64,000 nt of DNA. Source: Oceaniglobus trochenteri. Its GTDB lineage: Bacteria; Pseudomonadota; Alphaproteobacteria; Rhodobacterales; Rhodobacteraceae. Within the stretch, counting starts at the first letter, position 1. Each line of letters opens with the position of its first letter. Position numbers and translations under genes: made by a program. The stretch covers positions 1 to 64,000 of the forward strand of contig NZ_JACNMM010000018.1 in the NCBI RefSeq assembly GCF_020529025.1. Direction: 5' to 3'. Shown piece after piece: positions 52,584-61,417 of the stretch. The notes below the pieces were generated by a model. It made no database searches, was not told the DNA's origin, and was given only the letters and a program-made list of their open reading frames with translations.

Positions 52584-52599
52584 GGGGGCAAGCGCCCCC
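52584..52599 (+). terminator. GC-rich hairpin after the diguanylate cyclase gene
   Basis: gggggc and gccccc form a perfect 6-bp stem with a 4-nt loop, 22 bp after the cyclase stop codon, in the gap to the convergent RTX gene. Position fits a terminator; no T-tract. Confidence 0.5.
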
Positions 52600-52711
52600 T
52601 TCCCCGCCCCCGACAGCCAGGCAAACGGTCAGGCGGAACCGCCGCAATCCGGTTTCGGGCCTCTTTCCGGGGGGCGGCAGGCCGCGCCCCGGTGGTCGGT
52701 CCGGGCCCTGT

Positions 52712-55480
52712 TCAGACGATGTTGAAATCGTCGGCGGCCAGGGCGTTCTGGTTGGACAGCACCGCGAAAAGCTGCTGTGCCGCGGCACCCGATCCGTCGG
52801 CGTCATACCAAAGCTGACCGGTGTCGCGATCATAGATGATGTGGTCGTTGGCATCGCCAGCCGAGGTGCCAAGGTGGAAGTTGTCGGCCCTGAGATGGTC
52901 GTCGGCGTCCCGGTCAAGCCCGGCAAACACGTTCGAGCGCAGCAGGATCTGGTCGTCGCGGGCCAGGAAATCGGTGATCGTGTCGATGTTGTCGGCCCCC
53001 AGCGCCCGGTCGAAGACGAAGGTATCGTTTCCGCCGTTCCCGGTGATCGTGTCCGACCCCTCGCGCCCGGCGATGGTGTTCCCCAGACCCGATCCGACGA
53101 TGACGTTGTCCAGGCCATTGCCGATCCCGACCTCGGCGTCGCCCAGCAGGCGCAGCCGTTCGACATGGGCCGAAAGCGCGTAGTCGACGCTGGTGCGGAT
53201 CATGTCATCGCCCGCGCCGAAACCTTCGATCACCACGTCCTGCTTGTTCTCGACCACGTAGACATCATCGCCCAGCCCCCCCAGCATGGTATCGACGGCC
53301 CGTGCCGCACCGTTCAGCACGTTGTCGCCGGAATTGCCGCGCAGGGTGCCCGACAGGGTGCCGTAGCGCCCGTCATAGCGCGAGGCGTCGATGTCGTCGG
53401 TGCCCACCAGGGTGATATTCTCGATATCCTGGTAAGATTGGGTGAAATCCACCGAAACCGACGCGATCACGGTATCGCGGCCGTAATAGTTGCCGCTGTA
53501 CTCCGAGCGCAGGAGGTCGCCGGCATCCTCGATGAAATAGGTATCGTCGCCCCGGCCGCCGTAATAGGTATCGTCCCCCGCGCCGCCGCGCAGGGTGTCG
53601 TTGCCGCCATCGCCGAAAAGGGAATCGTTGCCGCCAAGCCCCTGCAACAGGTTGTCGGCGTTGTTACCCGTGATGCGGTTGTCCCCGGCATTGCCGTTGC
53701 CGACCCGCGCATCGCCCTGAAGGTAAAGGGATTCAAGCGCCGCCGCCAGGTTCGTGTCGAGGGTGGAAAACAGCGTGTCGTTGCCACCGTTCGCGGCCTC
53801 GATCACCCGGTCGCCGACATCGTTTATGAAATAGCTGTCGTTGCCAAGGCCCCCCGCCATCACGTCGGCCCCGGCGCCACCATCCAGCCGGTCCTGCCCG
53901 GCGCCCGAAATCAGCGTGTCGTTGCCGTCGCCGCCGTAGAGGTCGATACTGCGGTCCTTGGTCATCACGATCCGGTCGTCGCCCCCGTACCCGAAGACGT
54001 CGATGTACTGTCCGACCGAGGTGATCCGGATGCTGTTGTCCAGGTTGTTCGCCAGGACATCCAGATAGGAGGACGACCCGGTCACCGAGATGTTCTCGAC
54101 ATGCTCGCCGCGCAGATCGACGTTGGTGTTCACCGCGATCACGTGGTCGGTTCCGCTGTGGATATCCAGTTCGACCACCCGGTCGCCGTATCGGCTGTAG
54201 TAGCGCGATCCCGATGTCACCACGTAGGTGTCGGATCCGTCGCCGCCGATCATCGTGTCGTATCCGTCGCCGCCGTTCAGCGTATCGTCGCCGCCCTGCC
54301 CGATCAGCGTATCGTTGCCCCGGCCGCCGAAGATGGCATTGTCGGCCATGTTGCCGGTCAGTTCGTTGTTCAGGACATTGCCGAACAGGTTGGCCGCCTG
54401 GGTCATCTTAAGGGCGATGTTCTCCACGTTCTCGATGGCCGCCGTTTCGATATAGGCATGCACCGTATCGTCGCCCGCGTACCGGGCTTCGCTCACCACG
54501 TCGCCCGCATCGCGCAGGATATAGAGATCGTCCCCCATCCCGCCTTCCAGGGTGTCGTTGCCCATCCCGCCATCAAGGGTGTTGTTCCCGACATTCCCCA
54601 GCAGCAGGTTGTCCAGATCGTTGCCGATGCCCCTGAAGTTTCCGTTGCCGGTCAGCTCAAGCTCTTCGAAATGGCCCACAAGGGTGTAATCCATCTCTGC
54701 GATCACCCGGTCCGTGCCTTCGAAGTCGCGGCTTTCGATCAGCACGTCATGGTCGTCGGTCCCGGAGGACACCCAGTAGATGTCCGACCCCGGGCCGCCA
54801 CGCAGTTCGTCCACGCCCTCGCCGCCGAACAGCGTGTCGTCGCCGAAAAACCCGCGGATCGTATCATTGCCCGCCCCGCCGTTCAGCAGGTCGCCGTCAT
54901 TGCCGCCGTCCAGAAGGTCATCGCCCTCGCCGCCCAGCACCGTATCGTCACCGCCCTCGCTGCGGATCGTGTCGTCGCCGATGCCGCCGTCCAGCCGCTC
55001 GGGCGCGTCGGTTCCCACGATCAGGTCATCCTCGGTAAGGCTGCCGTTGGGCAGCGAGGACAGCGCGATTCCCTCGCCCGCGGCAAAGCCGCTGCCGGGC
55101 AGCGGATTCGTGGCCGTGCCCGCGGCAAGCATGGGCCAGAAGGTGGCGGCATCGCTGATGTCGAACAGATCGCCCCCCAGCAGCACCGCATAGCCCCGGT
55201 CCTCGACGGTATCGTGCAGGGTCAGGGCATAGGTCGTCTGATCGCTTCCCCAGTCATAGCGCACGATATAGGTGTCGAGATAGGGATCGGGGGCCAGGAT
55301 CGAGGTCTGCCCGATCAGGACATCATAGACGTCGATGTCAAAAGAGCTGTTGAACAGCCCGTCCGGTTCGCGCCAGTTGACCGAATAATCCAGGAAAAGA
55401 TCCGAACCATCGCTCTGGATGGAGAGTTCGACCGGTTGGAAATCCTGTGTGGAAAAACCGGTATAGCGATAAGTCGTCAC
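52712..55480 (-). CDS. RTX protein, 922 residues
   Basis: The first 150 residues are a non-repetitive domain (YRYTGFSTQDFQPVELSI, then FDIDVYDVLIG) of unknown function, close in style to N-terminal domains of other Rhodobacterales RTX proteins. The rest consists of blocks of calcium-binding nonapeptides (GGEGDDLLDGGNDGDLLNGG and similar), alternating with GD..VE...GNDTV and VENISLTG segments. The C-terminus (ADNIDTITDFLARDDQIL, then FNIV at the end) is the usual type-I-secretion signal region. There is no signal peptide. It is the last of three consecutive − strand RTX genes and converges with the diguanylate cyclase gene; probably a secreted matrix or surface protein. Confidence 0.85.
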   Translation of the reverse strand: MTTYRYTGFSTQDFQPVELSIQSDGSDLFLDYSVNWREPDGLFNSSFDIDVYDVLIGQTSILAPDPYLDTYIVRYDWGSDQTTYALTLHDTVEDRGYAVLLGGDLFDISDAATFWPMLAAGTATNPLPGSGFAAGEGIALSSLPNGSLTEDDLIVGTDAPERLDGGIGDDTIRSEGGDDTVLGGEGDDLLDGGNDGDLLNGGAGNDTIRGFFGDDTLFGGEGVDELRGGPGSDIYWVSSGTDDHDVLIESRDFEGTDRVIAEMDYTLVGHFEELELTGNGNFRGIGNDLDNLLLGNVGNNTLDGGMGNDTLEGGMGDDLYILRDAGDVVSEARYAGDDTVHAYIETAAIENVENIALKMTQAANLFGNVLNNELTGNMADNAIFGGRGNDTLIGQGGDDTLNGGDGYDTMIGGDGSDTYVVTSGSRYYSRYGDRVVELDIHSGTDHVIAVNTNVDLRGEHVENISVTGSSSYLDVLANNLDNSIRITSVGQYIDVFGYGGDDRIVMTKDRSIDLYGGDGNDTLISGAGQDRLDGGAGADVMAGGLGNDSYFINDVGDRVIEAANGGNDTLFSTLDTNLAAALESLYLQGDARVGNGNAGDNRITGNNADNLLQGLGGNDSLFGDGGNDTLRGGAGDDTYYGGRGDDTYFIEDAGDLLRSEYSGNYYGRDTVIASVSVDFTQSYQDIENITLVGTDDIDASRYDGRYGTLSGTLRGNSGDNVLNGAARAVDTMLGGLGDDVYVVENKQDVVIEGFGAGDDMIRTSVDYALSAHVERLRLLGDAEVGIGNGLDNVIVGSGLGNTIAGREGSDTITGNGGNDTFVFDRALGADNIDTITDFLARDDQILLRSNVFAGLDRDADDHLRADNFHLGTSAGDANDHIIYDRDTGQLWYDADGSGAAAQQLFAVLSNQNALAADDFNIV

Positions 55481-55601
55481 GTCAAATCCCCTTCATGCCC
55501 AAATGCTTGGTGCAAAGGATACAACCGGCCCGGCCTTGGTGCATGGCGCCATCGGGGTATCGGCGAAATTCCGCCGATACCGGACAGGGCCATGCCCGCC
55601 G

Positions 55602-57047
55602 TCAGAACAGAAAAATATCCTCCGCACTCAGATCGGCATCTTGCGCGAAGGTGGCGATCAGTTTCTGCACCGCACCGCCCGTACCGTCGGCGTCGAACCA
55701 CAGCTGCCCTGAAGGCCGGTCGAAGATGAAACGGTCGTCGGCATCCATCGCTGCCGTGCCGGAGCGGAACAGGGCCGGATCCAGCCCGCCCGCAGCCATG
55801 TCGCCGAAAACAGCGCCTTTCATGAGCAGCCGATCACCTTCATCCGCCTCGTTGGTGTTGAAATCGATGATCCGGTCCACGTTGCCAGGCCCCGGCGTGC
55901 GATCGAAAACGAAGGTGTCGGCCCCCGCCTGCCCCTTCAGCGTATCGCGCCCACCACGTCCGGTGATGAAATTGTCGAAAGGGTTTCCGACGATGGTATT
56001 GTCCAGATCGTTGCCGATTCCGTTGACGCCTGCCACCCCCTCGCCTGCGGCGTTGCGCAGAGTTTGGATGTAGAGGTTTTCGACATGGTCATCCAACGCA
56101 ACGCTGCGAAAGGCCAGAACGGTATCGATTCCGCCATTCGCCTCTTCAACAGCGTTGTCACCCGGCGCGCGCAGCAAGTAGCGGTCGTTCCCCAGCCCGC
56201 CCACCAGCGTATCGACGTTCCTGCCCCCGTCCAGGATGTTGTCGCCGTCGTTACCAGTGATCAGGTTGCGAAGGCCATTGCCGGCCCCCAGGCGGGCCTC
56301 TCCGGTCAGTTCCAGGTTTTCGATGTGCCGGTTGCCCATGCGGAAATCGACATTGCTTGCCACAGTATCCGTCCCGGCCCAATTGCGGCTTTCGATCACC
56401 CGGTCTTCCACATTGTCGACGATGAACCGGTCACTGCCCGGCCCGCCGATCAGCAGATCCGCGCCGCCCCCGCCATCGATCCTGTCGTCACCGACACCAC
56501 CGTCGATCGTGTCGTTCAGGGAGCCGCCCGTCAGATCGTCGTTTCCTTCCATTCCGTTGATCGCAATGGCTTCATCACGACCTCTCAGAACGTCGTTGCT
56601 CCTTTCGCCGGACATCATGATGCCATCATCGTCAATGACCGTGAAGTCGGCGCTGATCAAGGGAGCGACACCGAAACCGGGATCCGTAACCTTTTCGTAG
56701 ACGGAAAACCTGAAAAACTCGTTCTTCTCTATCGCGTCATCCGCATTGAGCGTCGCCCTGAAGGGCGTGGGGTCCTCGAAGGACACGAAACCCGAAAGCG
56801 CAAATTGGTTGGCCGGTTCGCCACCGATCTCGTTCGACCAGAAGGTATCCCAGAAATCCGTGGCCGAACCTGTAATCCCCTCGATGCGAACATATGCCGA
56901 GCGGAAAACCGGGTCGATCTGCTCGACCATGAATGAAAGACCCCGGCCAGGCCCCTCGCGTGACCCCCTCAAAGATCCTTCCTGAACCGAAAAACCGAAG
57001 CTGCTGAAAATACGAAAGGAACCATTGTCGGAAACAATCTCAGCCAT
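55602..57047 (-). CDS. RTX protein with Calx-beta-like N-terminal domain, 481 residues
   Basis: The start is at ATG 57047, with aggaaag six bases upstream. Residues about 10-150 resemble a Calx-beta repeat (SFGFSVQEGSL ... AEATDF-like GSATDFWDTF ... FTVIDDDG), a calcium-binding adhesion-type fold. Then follow RTX nonapeptides and a C-terminal cassette that is very similar to the C-terminus of the giant RTX protein at 34703 (for example HIENLELTGEARLGAGNGL and NVENLYIQTLRNAAGEG-like VENLYIQTLRNAAGEG). The last residues AEDIFLF are a typical secretion-signal end. It lies in a − strand run of three RTX genes. Confidence 0.83.
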   Translation of the reverse strand: MAEIVSDNGSFRIFSSFGFSVQEGSLRGSREGPGRGLSFMVEQIDPVFRSAYVRIEGITGSATDFWDTFWSNEIGGEPANQFALSGFVSFEDPTPFRATLNADDAIEKNEFFRFSVYEKVTDPGFGVAPLISADFTVIDDDGIMMSGERSNDVLRGRDEAIAINGMEGNDDLTGGSLNDTIDGGVGDDRIDGGGGADLLIGGPGSDRFIVDNVEDRVIESRNWAGTDTVASNVDFRMGNRHIENLELTGEARLGAGNGLRNLITGNDGDNILDGGRNVDTLVGGLGNDRYLLRAPGDNAVEEANGGIDTVLAFRSVALDDHVENLYIQTLRNAAGEGVAGVNGIGNDLDNTIVGNPFDNFITGRGGRDTLKGQAGADTFVFDRTPGPGNVDRIIDFNTNEADEGDRLLMKGAVFGDMAAGGLDPALFRSGTAAMDADDRFIFDRPSGQLWFDADGTGGAVQKLIATFAQDADLSAEDIFLF

Positions 57048-57304
57048 TTGTGCTTTCCTGTGGGAAACCAAGCCGAATACTTGGCGCCAATAGCGTCATC
57101 ACAAGGCAACCTTTCGGGCAAGTGCATTTCCGGCGTGTTGAAAAGGGGCGCCAATATAAAAAAGGCTGCCTCTATCTGCAGGGACGACCGGTATTCGTAT
57201 TGACCCTCACAGGAAGCGGCCCCTTTCCGTCAGACGACCCGCGAAAGGCAAGGGCCATTCCCCGCCCCCAGCATCGTTTCCCCCTGCGCCGGCGTGCCGG
57301 GCGG
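57048..57304. other. Gap between two RTX genes
   Basis: This 257-bp region contains the promoter or leader of the Calx-beta RTX gene and the end of the upstream RTX transcript. I see no gene, repeat or clear terminator in it. Confidence 0.45.
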
Positions 57305-59794
57305 TCAGAAGAACCATATGTCCTGCGCGTCCAGGGTCACGTCGCCCTCGAGGATGAAGGTCAGCATCTGCCGCTGCGGGCCGGTGCCGTCGGGGTCGAC
57401 CCAGAGGGCGCCCGTGGCATCGTCATAGATCACCCGGTCGCCGCCGTTTTCGGCCACCCTGCCCGGCTGGAAGGCCCCCGCCGGCAGGGCCCCCGGCAAC
57501 AGGCCGAACAGCGCGGCCTTGATCCATATGGCATCCTCGCCGGGGGTGAAATCGATGATCCGGTCCACGTTGTTGCGCCCGGCCTGCCGGTCGAACACGA
57601 AGGTGTCGCTGCCGCCCAGGCCCTTCAGCGTATCGCGCCCGCCCCGCCCGGCAAGGATGTTGTCGCCCATGTTGCCGACGATCAGGTTCGCGTCATCGTT
57701 GCCGATACCGTTCAGATCCGCCGTGCCCTGAAGATACATCCGTTCCACGTTGTCCGGAATCCGCATGGACCGGAAGGCCCGCACCAGGTCGATGCCGCCA
57801 TCGGCCAGTTCGATCACCGTATCCCGGGGGGCGCGAACGAAATAGGTGTCGTTGCCCGCCCCGCCGATCAGGCGATCGTTGTTCCGCCCGCCATCCAGGA
57901 TGTTGTCGCCGGAATTGCCGGTGATGACATTGACAAGACCGTTGCCCACCCCGCGGATATCGCCATCCCCCGTCAGGACCAGATCCTCGACATGGGCCCG
58001 GCGCATCCAGAAATCGACCGAGCTTTCGACCGTGTCGTGGCCTTCCCAGCGGCGGCTTTCCACGATCAGGTCGTCGATGTGATCGACCCGGTAGCGATCC
58101 GACCCGGGGCCGCCGTTCATGTGGTCGCCCCCGGGGCCGCCGTCCAGGTGATCGTCGCCCGCACCGCCCATCAGGGTATCGGCCCCCGCACCGCCCGTCA
58201 GGGTGTCGCGCCCGCCGCCGCCGGTGATCAGGTCGTTGCCGCCCCCGCCGCTGGCCTCGGCGATCTCCCGGGCCAGAAGGCCGCTCCATTGCGGCAAGAG
58301 CCGGTCACCGTCCAGCAGGACCATGTCCGCGAACTGGGCCGCCGTCAGCGGCGCGCCCGACCGGGTCTCGATCTCCAGGACTTCGGAGCGGAAGGTGATC
58401 TCGCCTCCGCCCGGCAGGGAGCGGAAGGTCAACTGGTCCGGGTTGCGCAGGAACACCCAGCCCGACAGGTCGATGCGGTCGATCCCGACCTGGAAATCGG
58501 TGATCCTGTCATCTTCGCCGTCGGCGTGGAAAATGAAGGTATCGGCTCCCTCCCCCCCCGACAGCGTGTCGCGCCCGGCCCCGTCCATCAGGACATCGTT
58601 CCCCGCGCCCCCGACCAGCCGCTCGTTCCCCGCGCCGCCGGCCAGAACATCGTCACGGGCGCTGCCGCCCAGGGTTGCCGCGCGCCCGTCCCCGACGATT
58701 GTTTCCCCAAGCGCCCCCAGCCCCGGGGATATCCAGGTCAGCCCCGGTTCCGTCGCGCTGCTTGCGGCAATGCCCAGGGCGCCGTCACGGGCCATCATGT
58801 CAAGCGCCGATATGTTGTCCAGCGACAGATCGGCCCTGTCCGCCAAGGTCGACAGGTGCAAAAGCCGCCCCCCCGGCAGAAGCTGGAACAGGCTGATCCC
58901 GTCTTCGGTGCCTGCCACCGTCACGAAGACCATGCCGTCGATGCCGGCAACCGCCAGGTGCGCGGCCCCGCCGAACCGGCTGTCCCCCCTGTCCAGCAGG
59001 TGATCGGTGACGGTGATGCCCCCGCCGGGGCCGATCTCGAAAACGCTCAGGCTGCTGCTGCCCCGGGCGCCGACCACGGCATAGGTCCGTCCGCCCACCT
59101 CGGCCACCTCCAGGGCCGAGGGCATGGAAATCCCCAGCCCCTCGGAGAGCCCGTGCCGGTCGGCCAGGGCGGGGCGGCCGCTCGGGGCCAAGGTGTAGGT
59201 GGCCAGGGCATCGGGGCCGTCGGTCAGCGCCAGCAGAAGATCGTTGCCCCCCGAACGCACCCCCTTCAGCGCGGTGATCCCCGCGGCCGAGGCCTCGAGC
59301 CCCGAAAAGACGCGAAAGCCCCCGCCGAAGGTTCCGGGCGCGCCGGGTTCCCAGACCTCGATGTGGCGGCTGCCCGAACGGGAGCCGTAGACATGCCCGC
59401 CCTGGGCGCAGACCACGGCCAGGTCCGCGGGCAGATCGCGCATCGGCTGGAAGCCACCCTCGGCCAGATGCCCGGTCTCCTGCCGCGCGAAGGCCCACAG
59501 CCCCGCATCGTTGACGCCTGTCGCGGCCAGGATGCCCTGCCCGCCCGGCTCCAGCAGGCTGAGCGTGACCCCCTGGCCCACCTGCACCCCCCCCGGCAGG
59601 GCTGCCGTATCCAGGCGCGTCACCCCGACCGGGGCGACCTGCCATGCCGACAGGCCGGCCCCGCCGGGCCGGGTCGCCGCATAGATCATCGGCTGCGCCA
59701 TCGACTGATCGATGAAAACAGCCTCTACCCCGGCGAGGAAGCTGTCCTCGTCGCCAACCCTGCGGGCCGAAATGCCCAGGTCTGCCTGTATCAT
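57305..59794 (-). CDS. RTX protein with beta-propeller-like N-terminal domain, 829 residues
   Basis: ATG 59794 with gagg eight bases upstream is the most likely start; ATG 59809 is also possible. Residues about 1-370 contain repeated strands such as QPMIYAATRPGGAGLSAW, LLLALTDGPDALATYTL and VVGARGSSSLSVFEIGPGG, the look of a seven-bladed beta-propeller. They are followed by an RTX block, a short linker (LTFRSLPGGGEITFRSE) and a C-terminal cassette with RRWEGHDTVESSVDFWM and NVERMYLQGTADLNG, related to those of the other RTX proteins here. It ends DAQDIWFF. There is no signal peptide; type I secretion is expected. Substrate binding by the propeller is unknown. Confidence 0.8.
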   Translation of the reverse strand: MIQADLGISARRVGDEDSFLAGVEAVFIDQSMAQPMIYAATRPGGAGLSAWQVAPVGVTRLDTAALPGGVQVGQGVTLSLLEPGGQGILAATGVNDAGLWAFARQETGHLAEGGFQPMRDLPADLAVVCAQGGHVYGSRSGSRHIEVWEPGAPGTFGGGFRVFSGLEASAAGITALKGVRSGGNDLLLALTDGPDALATYTLAPSGRPALADRHGLSEGLGISMPSALEVAEVGGRTYAVVGARGSSSLSVFEIGPGGGITVTDHLLDRGDSRFGGAAHLAVAGIDGMVFVTVAGTEDGISLFQLLPGGRLLHLSTLADRADLSLDNISALDMMARDGALGIAASSATEPGLTWISPGLGALGETIVGDGRAATLGGSARDDVLAGGAGNERLVGGAGNDVLMDGAGRDTLSGGEGADTFIFHADGEDDRITDFQVGIDRIDLSGWVFLRNPDQLTFRSLPGGGEITFRSEVLEIETRSGAPLTAAQFADMVLLDGDRLLPQWSGLLAREIAEASGGGGNDLITGGGGRDTLTGGAGADTLMGGAGDDHLDGGPGGDHMNGGPGSDRYRVDHIDDLIVESRRWEGHDTVESSVDFWMRRAHVEDLVLTGDGDIRGVGNGLVNVITGNSGDNILDGGRNNDRLIGGAGNDTYFVRAPRDTVIELADGGIDLVRAFRSMRIPDNVERMYLQGTADLNGIGNDDANLIVGNMGDNILAGRGGRDTLKGLGGSDTFVFDRQAGRNNVDRIIDFTPGEDAIWIKAALFGLLPGALPAGAFQPGRVAENGGDRVIYDDATGALWVDPDGTGPQRQMLTFILEGDVTLDAQDIWFF

Positions 59795-60099
59795 GGTCCC
59801 GAACCTCATCCCCCGGAGACGGAACCTGAGGCATCGGGGCTAACGGCAGCTTAGGGTTTTGTGGCCGCAAAAAGGCTCTTTCATAAAGCCCGAGGGTTTT
59901 CCGAAAGGACCGGGAAACACCCGTGTCGAAGATGTGGCAAAGCCGTCCGGGCCCCCTCGCCCCCCGAAGCTTGGCGACCCGATGCTGCTTGACCCATCAT
60001 CCCCGAGCGGGTACGCCAACCCTGGTCGGCTTGCCTTCGTTTTTCCCGGCTCGGCGCCACCGACGGATTGCACCGGGACTTTTTTGATTTTGGTGATAG
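59795..60099. other. Divergent gap between RTX and aminotransferase genes
   Basis: This 305-bp region separates the − strand RTX gene from the + strand aminotransferase gene and should hold both promoters. Apart from a ggtgat ribosome-binding site just before ATG 60100, I see no gene or repeat in it. Confidence 0.5.
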
Positions 60100-61236
60100 A
60101 TGAAAAAGATCCCCTTCAACAAACCGTCCCTCGTCGGGTCCGAACTCTCCTACATCAGCGATGCGATCTCGCGCGGGCAGCTGTCGGGCGATGGCCATTA
60201 CACCAAGAAATGCAACGCCCTGATCGAAACGCTGACCGGCGCGGGCAAGGCGCTGCTGACGCATTCCTGCACCGCCGCCCTGGAGATGGCCGCCATCCTG
60301 GCCGATCTGCAGCCCGGCGACGAGGTGATCCTGCCCTCCTTCACCTTCGTGTCCACCGCCAATGCGGTGGCCCTGCGCGGCGCCGTGCCGGTGTTCGTGG
60401 ACATCGACCCCGAAACCCTGAACATCGACCCCGCAGCAGCAGCCGCGGCCATCACCCCCCGGACGAAGGCGATCATCGCCGTCCACTATGCCGGTGTGCC
60501 CGCCGAGATGGACGCCCTGGGCGAACTGTGCGACCGGCACGGGCTGATGCTGATCGAGGATGCGGCCCAGGCCATGGGATCGACCTACAACGGCCGCCCC
60601 TGCGGCAGCCTGGGCGCACTGGCCGCCTTTTCGTTCCATGAGACCAAGAACATCATCAGCGGCGAGGGTGGCGCGCTGACGATCAACGATCCCGACCTGG
60701 TGGTACGCGCCGAGATCATCCGCGAAAAGGGCACCAACCGCTCGCGGTTCCTGCGCGGCCAGGTCGACAAGTACACCTGGGTCGACATCGGATCGTCGTT
60801 CCTGCCCGGCGAACTTGTCGCGGCCTTCCTGTGCGGCCAGCTGGAACAGATCGAAACCGTGAATGCCCACCGGCTTGCCACCTTCGACCTCTACAACGAG
60901 GCCTTCAGCGATCTTGCCGACAGCGGGCGGGTGCGCCGTCCGGTCGTGCCGGGCCACTGCCATGCCAACGGGCACATGTTCTATCTTCTGCTGCGCGACA
61001 TCGACGATCGCGATGCCTTCATCGCACAGATGCGCGAAGACGGAATCGCCACGCCGTTCCACTATGTGCCGCTGCATTCCTCTCCGGCCGGAAAGAACCT
61101 GGCCCGGGCCGCCGGAAGCATGGCCGTGACCGACGACATCTCGGCACGCCTGGTGCGCCTGCCCGTCTATTACGGCGTGATGGATGAGACCGACCGCGTC
61201 ATCAACGCCACGCGGCAGTATCTCGAACGGAACTGA
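60100..61236 (+). CDS. wecE: dTDP-4-amino-4,6-dideoxygalactose transaminase (WecE type)
   Basis: This 378-residue PLP enzyme of the DegT/DnrJ/EryC1 family closely follows the WecE/RffA pattern: IPFNKPSLVGSELSYISDAI at the N-terminus, EVILPSFTFVSTANAVALRG, IEDAAQAMGSTYNG, and FSFHETKN with the PLP-binding lysine, then REKGTNRSRFLRGQVDKYTW. It should aminate dTDP-4-dehydro-6-deoxyglucose, the product of RmlB at 21101-22138, to dTDP-4-amino-4,6-dideoxygalactose. The related genes 61418 and 63189 follow on the same strand. The sugar could be N-acylated later. Confidence 0.9.
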   Translation: MKKIPFNKPSLVGSELSYISDAISRGQLSGDGHYTKKCNALIETLTGAGKALLTHSCTAALEMAAILADLQPGDEVILPSFTFVSTANAVALRGAVPVFVDIDPETLNIDPAAAAAAITPRTKAIIAVHYAGVPAEMDALGELCDRHGLMLIEDAAQAMGSTYNGRPCGSLGALAAFSFHETKNIISGEGGALTINDPDLVVRAEIIREKGTNRSRFLRGQVDKYTWVDIGSSFLPGELVAAFLCGQLEQIETVNAHRLATFDLYNEAFSDLADSGRVRRPVVPGHCHANGHMFYLLLRDIDDRDAFIAQMREDGIATPFHYVPLHSSPAGKNLARAAGSMAVTDDISARLVRLPVYYGVMDETDRVINATRQYLERN

Positions 61237-61417
61237 CACGGCGGCTTGCGGCGATGGGCGGCACGGGAAATGTTTTCCCGCCATGTGGCTTGCCGCCTTC
61301 CGGCCCCGCCGTTAGTCATGGGTTCGCTGCCCTGCACCCCCTTTCGACGACCGACCGGGCACCGGCATCGCAGGTGTTCGCAACGACGCCTTGATCGACC
61401 CAAGTAAGGCCAACACA

